From NCBI GenBank assembly GCA_030603165.1, contig JAUVYH010000006.1, positions 1-38,380 on the forward strand: a DNA stretch of 38,380 nt. Reading direction: 5' to 3'. Under the pieces are notes generated by a model, which had not been told where the DNA came from, did no database searches, and saw nothing but the letters and a program-made list of their open reading frames with translations. Of the stretch, positions 38,134 to 38,380 are shown piece after piece; the first letter of the stretch is position 1, and each line of letters begins with the position of its first letter. Made by a program: the position numbers and the translations under genes. This DNA comes from Fidelibacterota bacterium. GTDB taxonomy: Bacteria; Fidelibacterota; UBA2242.

Positions 38134-38217
38134 CACAGCATAAAAGGTTCGAGCCTAACGGCACTCACCCAAATTTTTACTTCGCAAAAACTTCTTCTAT
38201 GCTGGAAACGTTATACA
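38127..38217 (+). other. attC-like site 7
   Basis: CAGATAAC, arms CAGCATA / TATGCTG, ACGTTATAC. Confidence 0.75.
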
Positions 38218-38380
38218 ACATATTTTTAAGAGGAATAGTGTATGACTAATCTTCTACACTTAAAAAAATATCATTCAATAGAAACAAGTACTTACGTGAC
38301 ATCAATTTTCTCTTGGCACTACAATATTTGTTTTTCTATGATTTCTACAATTCTCTTATTGTAGGTGGAATAGCTACCCC

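Noticed and set aside
1-38380. tRNA or rRNA genes
   Set aside because: None recognised by eye; tRNAscan-SE would be needed for a firm negative

Overview
The window looks like a chromosomal segment from an FCB-group bacterium, because several proteins end in type IX secretion (T9SS) type-A sorting domains of the NYPNPFNPxTTI type. Two parts can be distinguished.

(A) ~1-26.7 kb is mostly exported or envelope proteins: a serpin lipoprotein, a Reg_prop-type beta-propeller, a DUF3160 protein, T9SS cargo, an ATP-grasp/Ddl-like protein, and an operon of a peptidase-MA/TolB/D15 fusion, a PQQ propeller, a lipoprotein and an OprB-like porin. These are followed by an AbiEi antitoxin with a truncated AbiEii partner, and then AMP nucleosidase (amn).

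(B) ~26.6-38.4 kb reads as an integron-like cassette array. Small genes (transglutaminase-like protein, EcoRV-like R-M, RhuM, membrane protein, AttH/CrtC-like lipoprotein, Fic, stand-alone SAM-like protein, HEPN-like protein and others) all face the same way. They are separated by attC-like imperfect palindromes. Each clean cassette begins with GTTRNNN and ends with the reverse complement of its own first 8-10 nt. The only recombinase visible is a tyrosine recombinase that lacks the IntI-specific insertion. It occurs twice downstream of amn 3' sequence: one full copy, and one copy deleted in frame to its last ~42 codons. Homology between the two copies stops exactly at the GTT where the cassettes begin, which suggests an attI-like site.

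The main candidate novelty is this amn-anchored, duplicated cassette platform with a non-IntI recombinase, in 'reverse' orientation (integrase co-directional with cassettes). All family assignments come from motif recognition without database searches. Hand-counted coordinates may be off by 1-2 nt.
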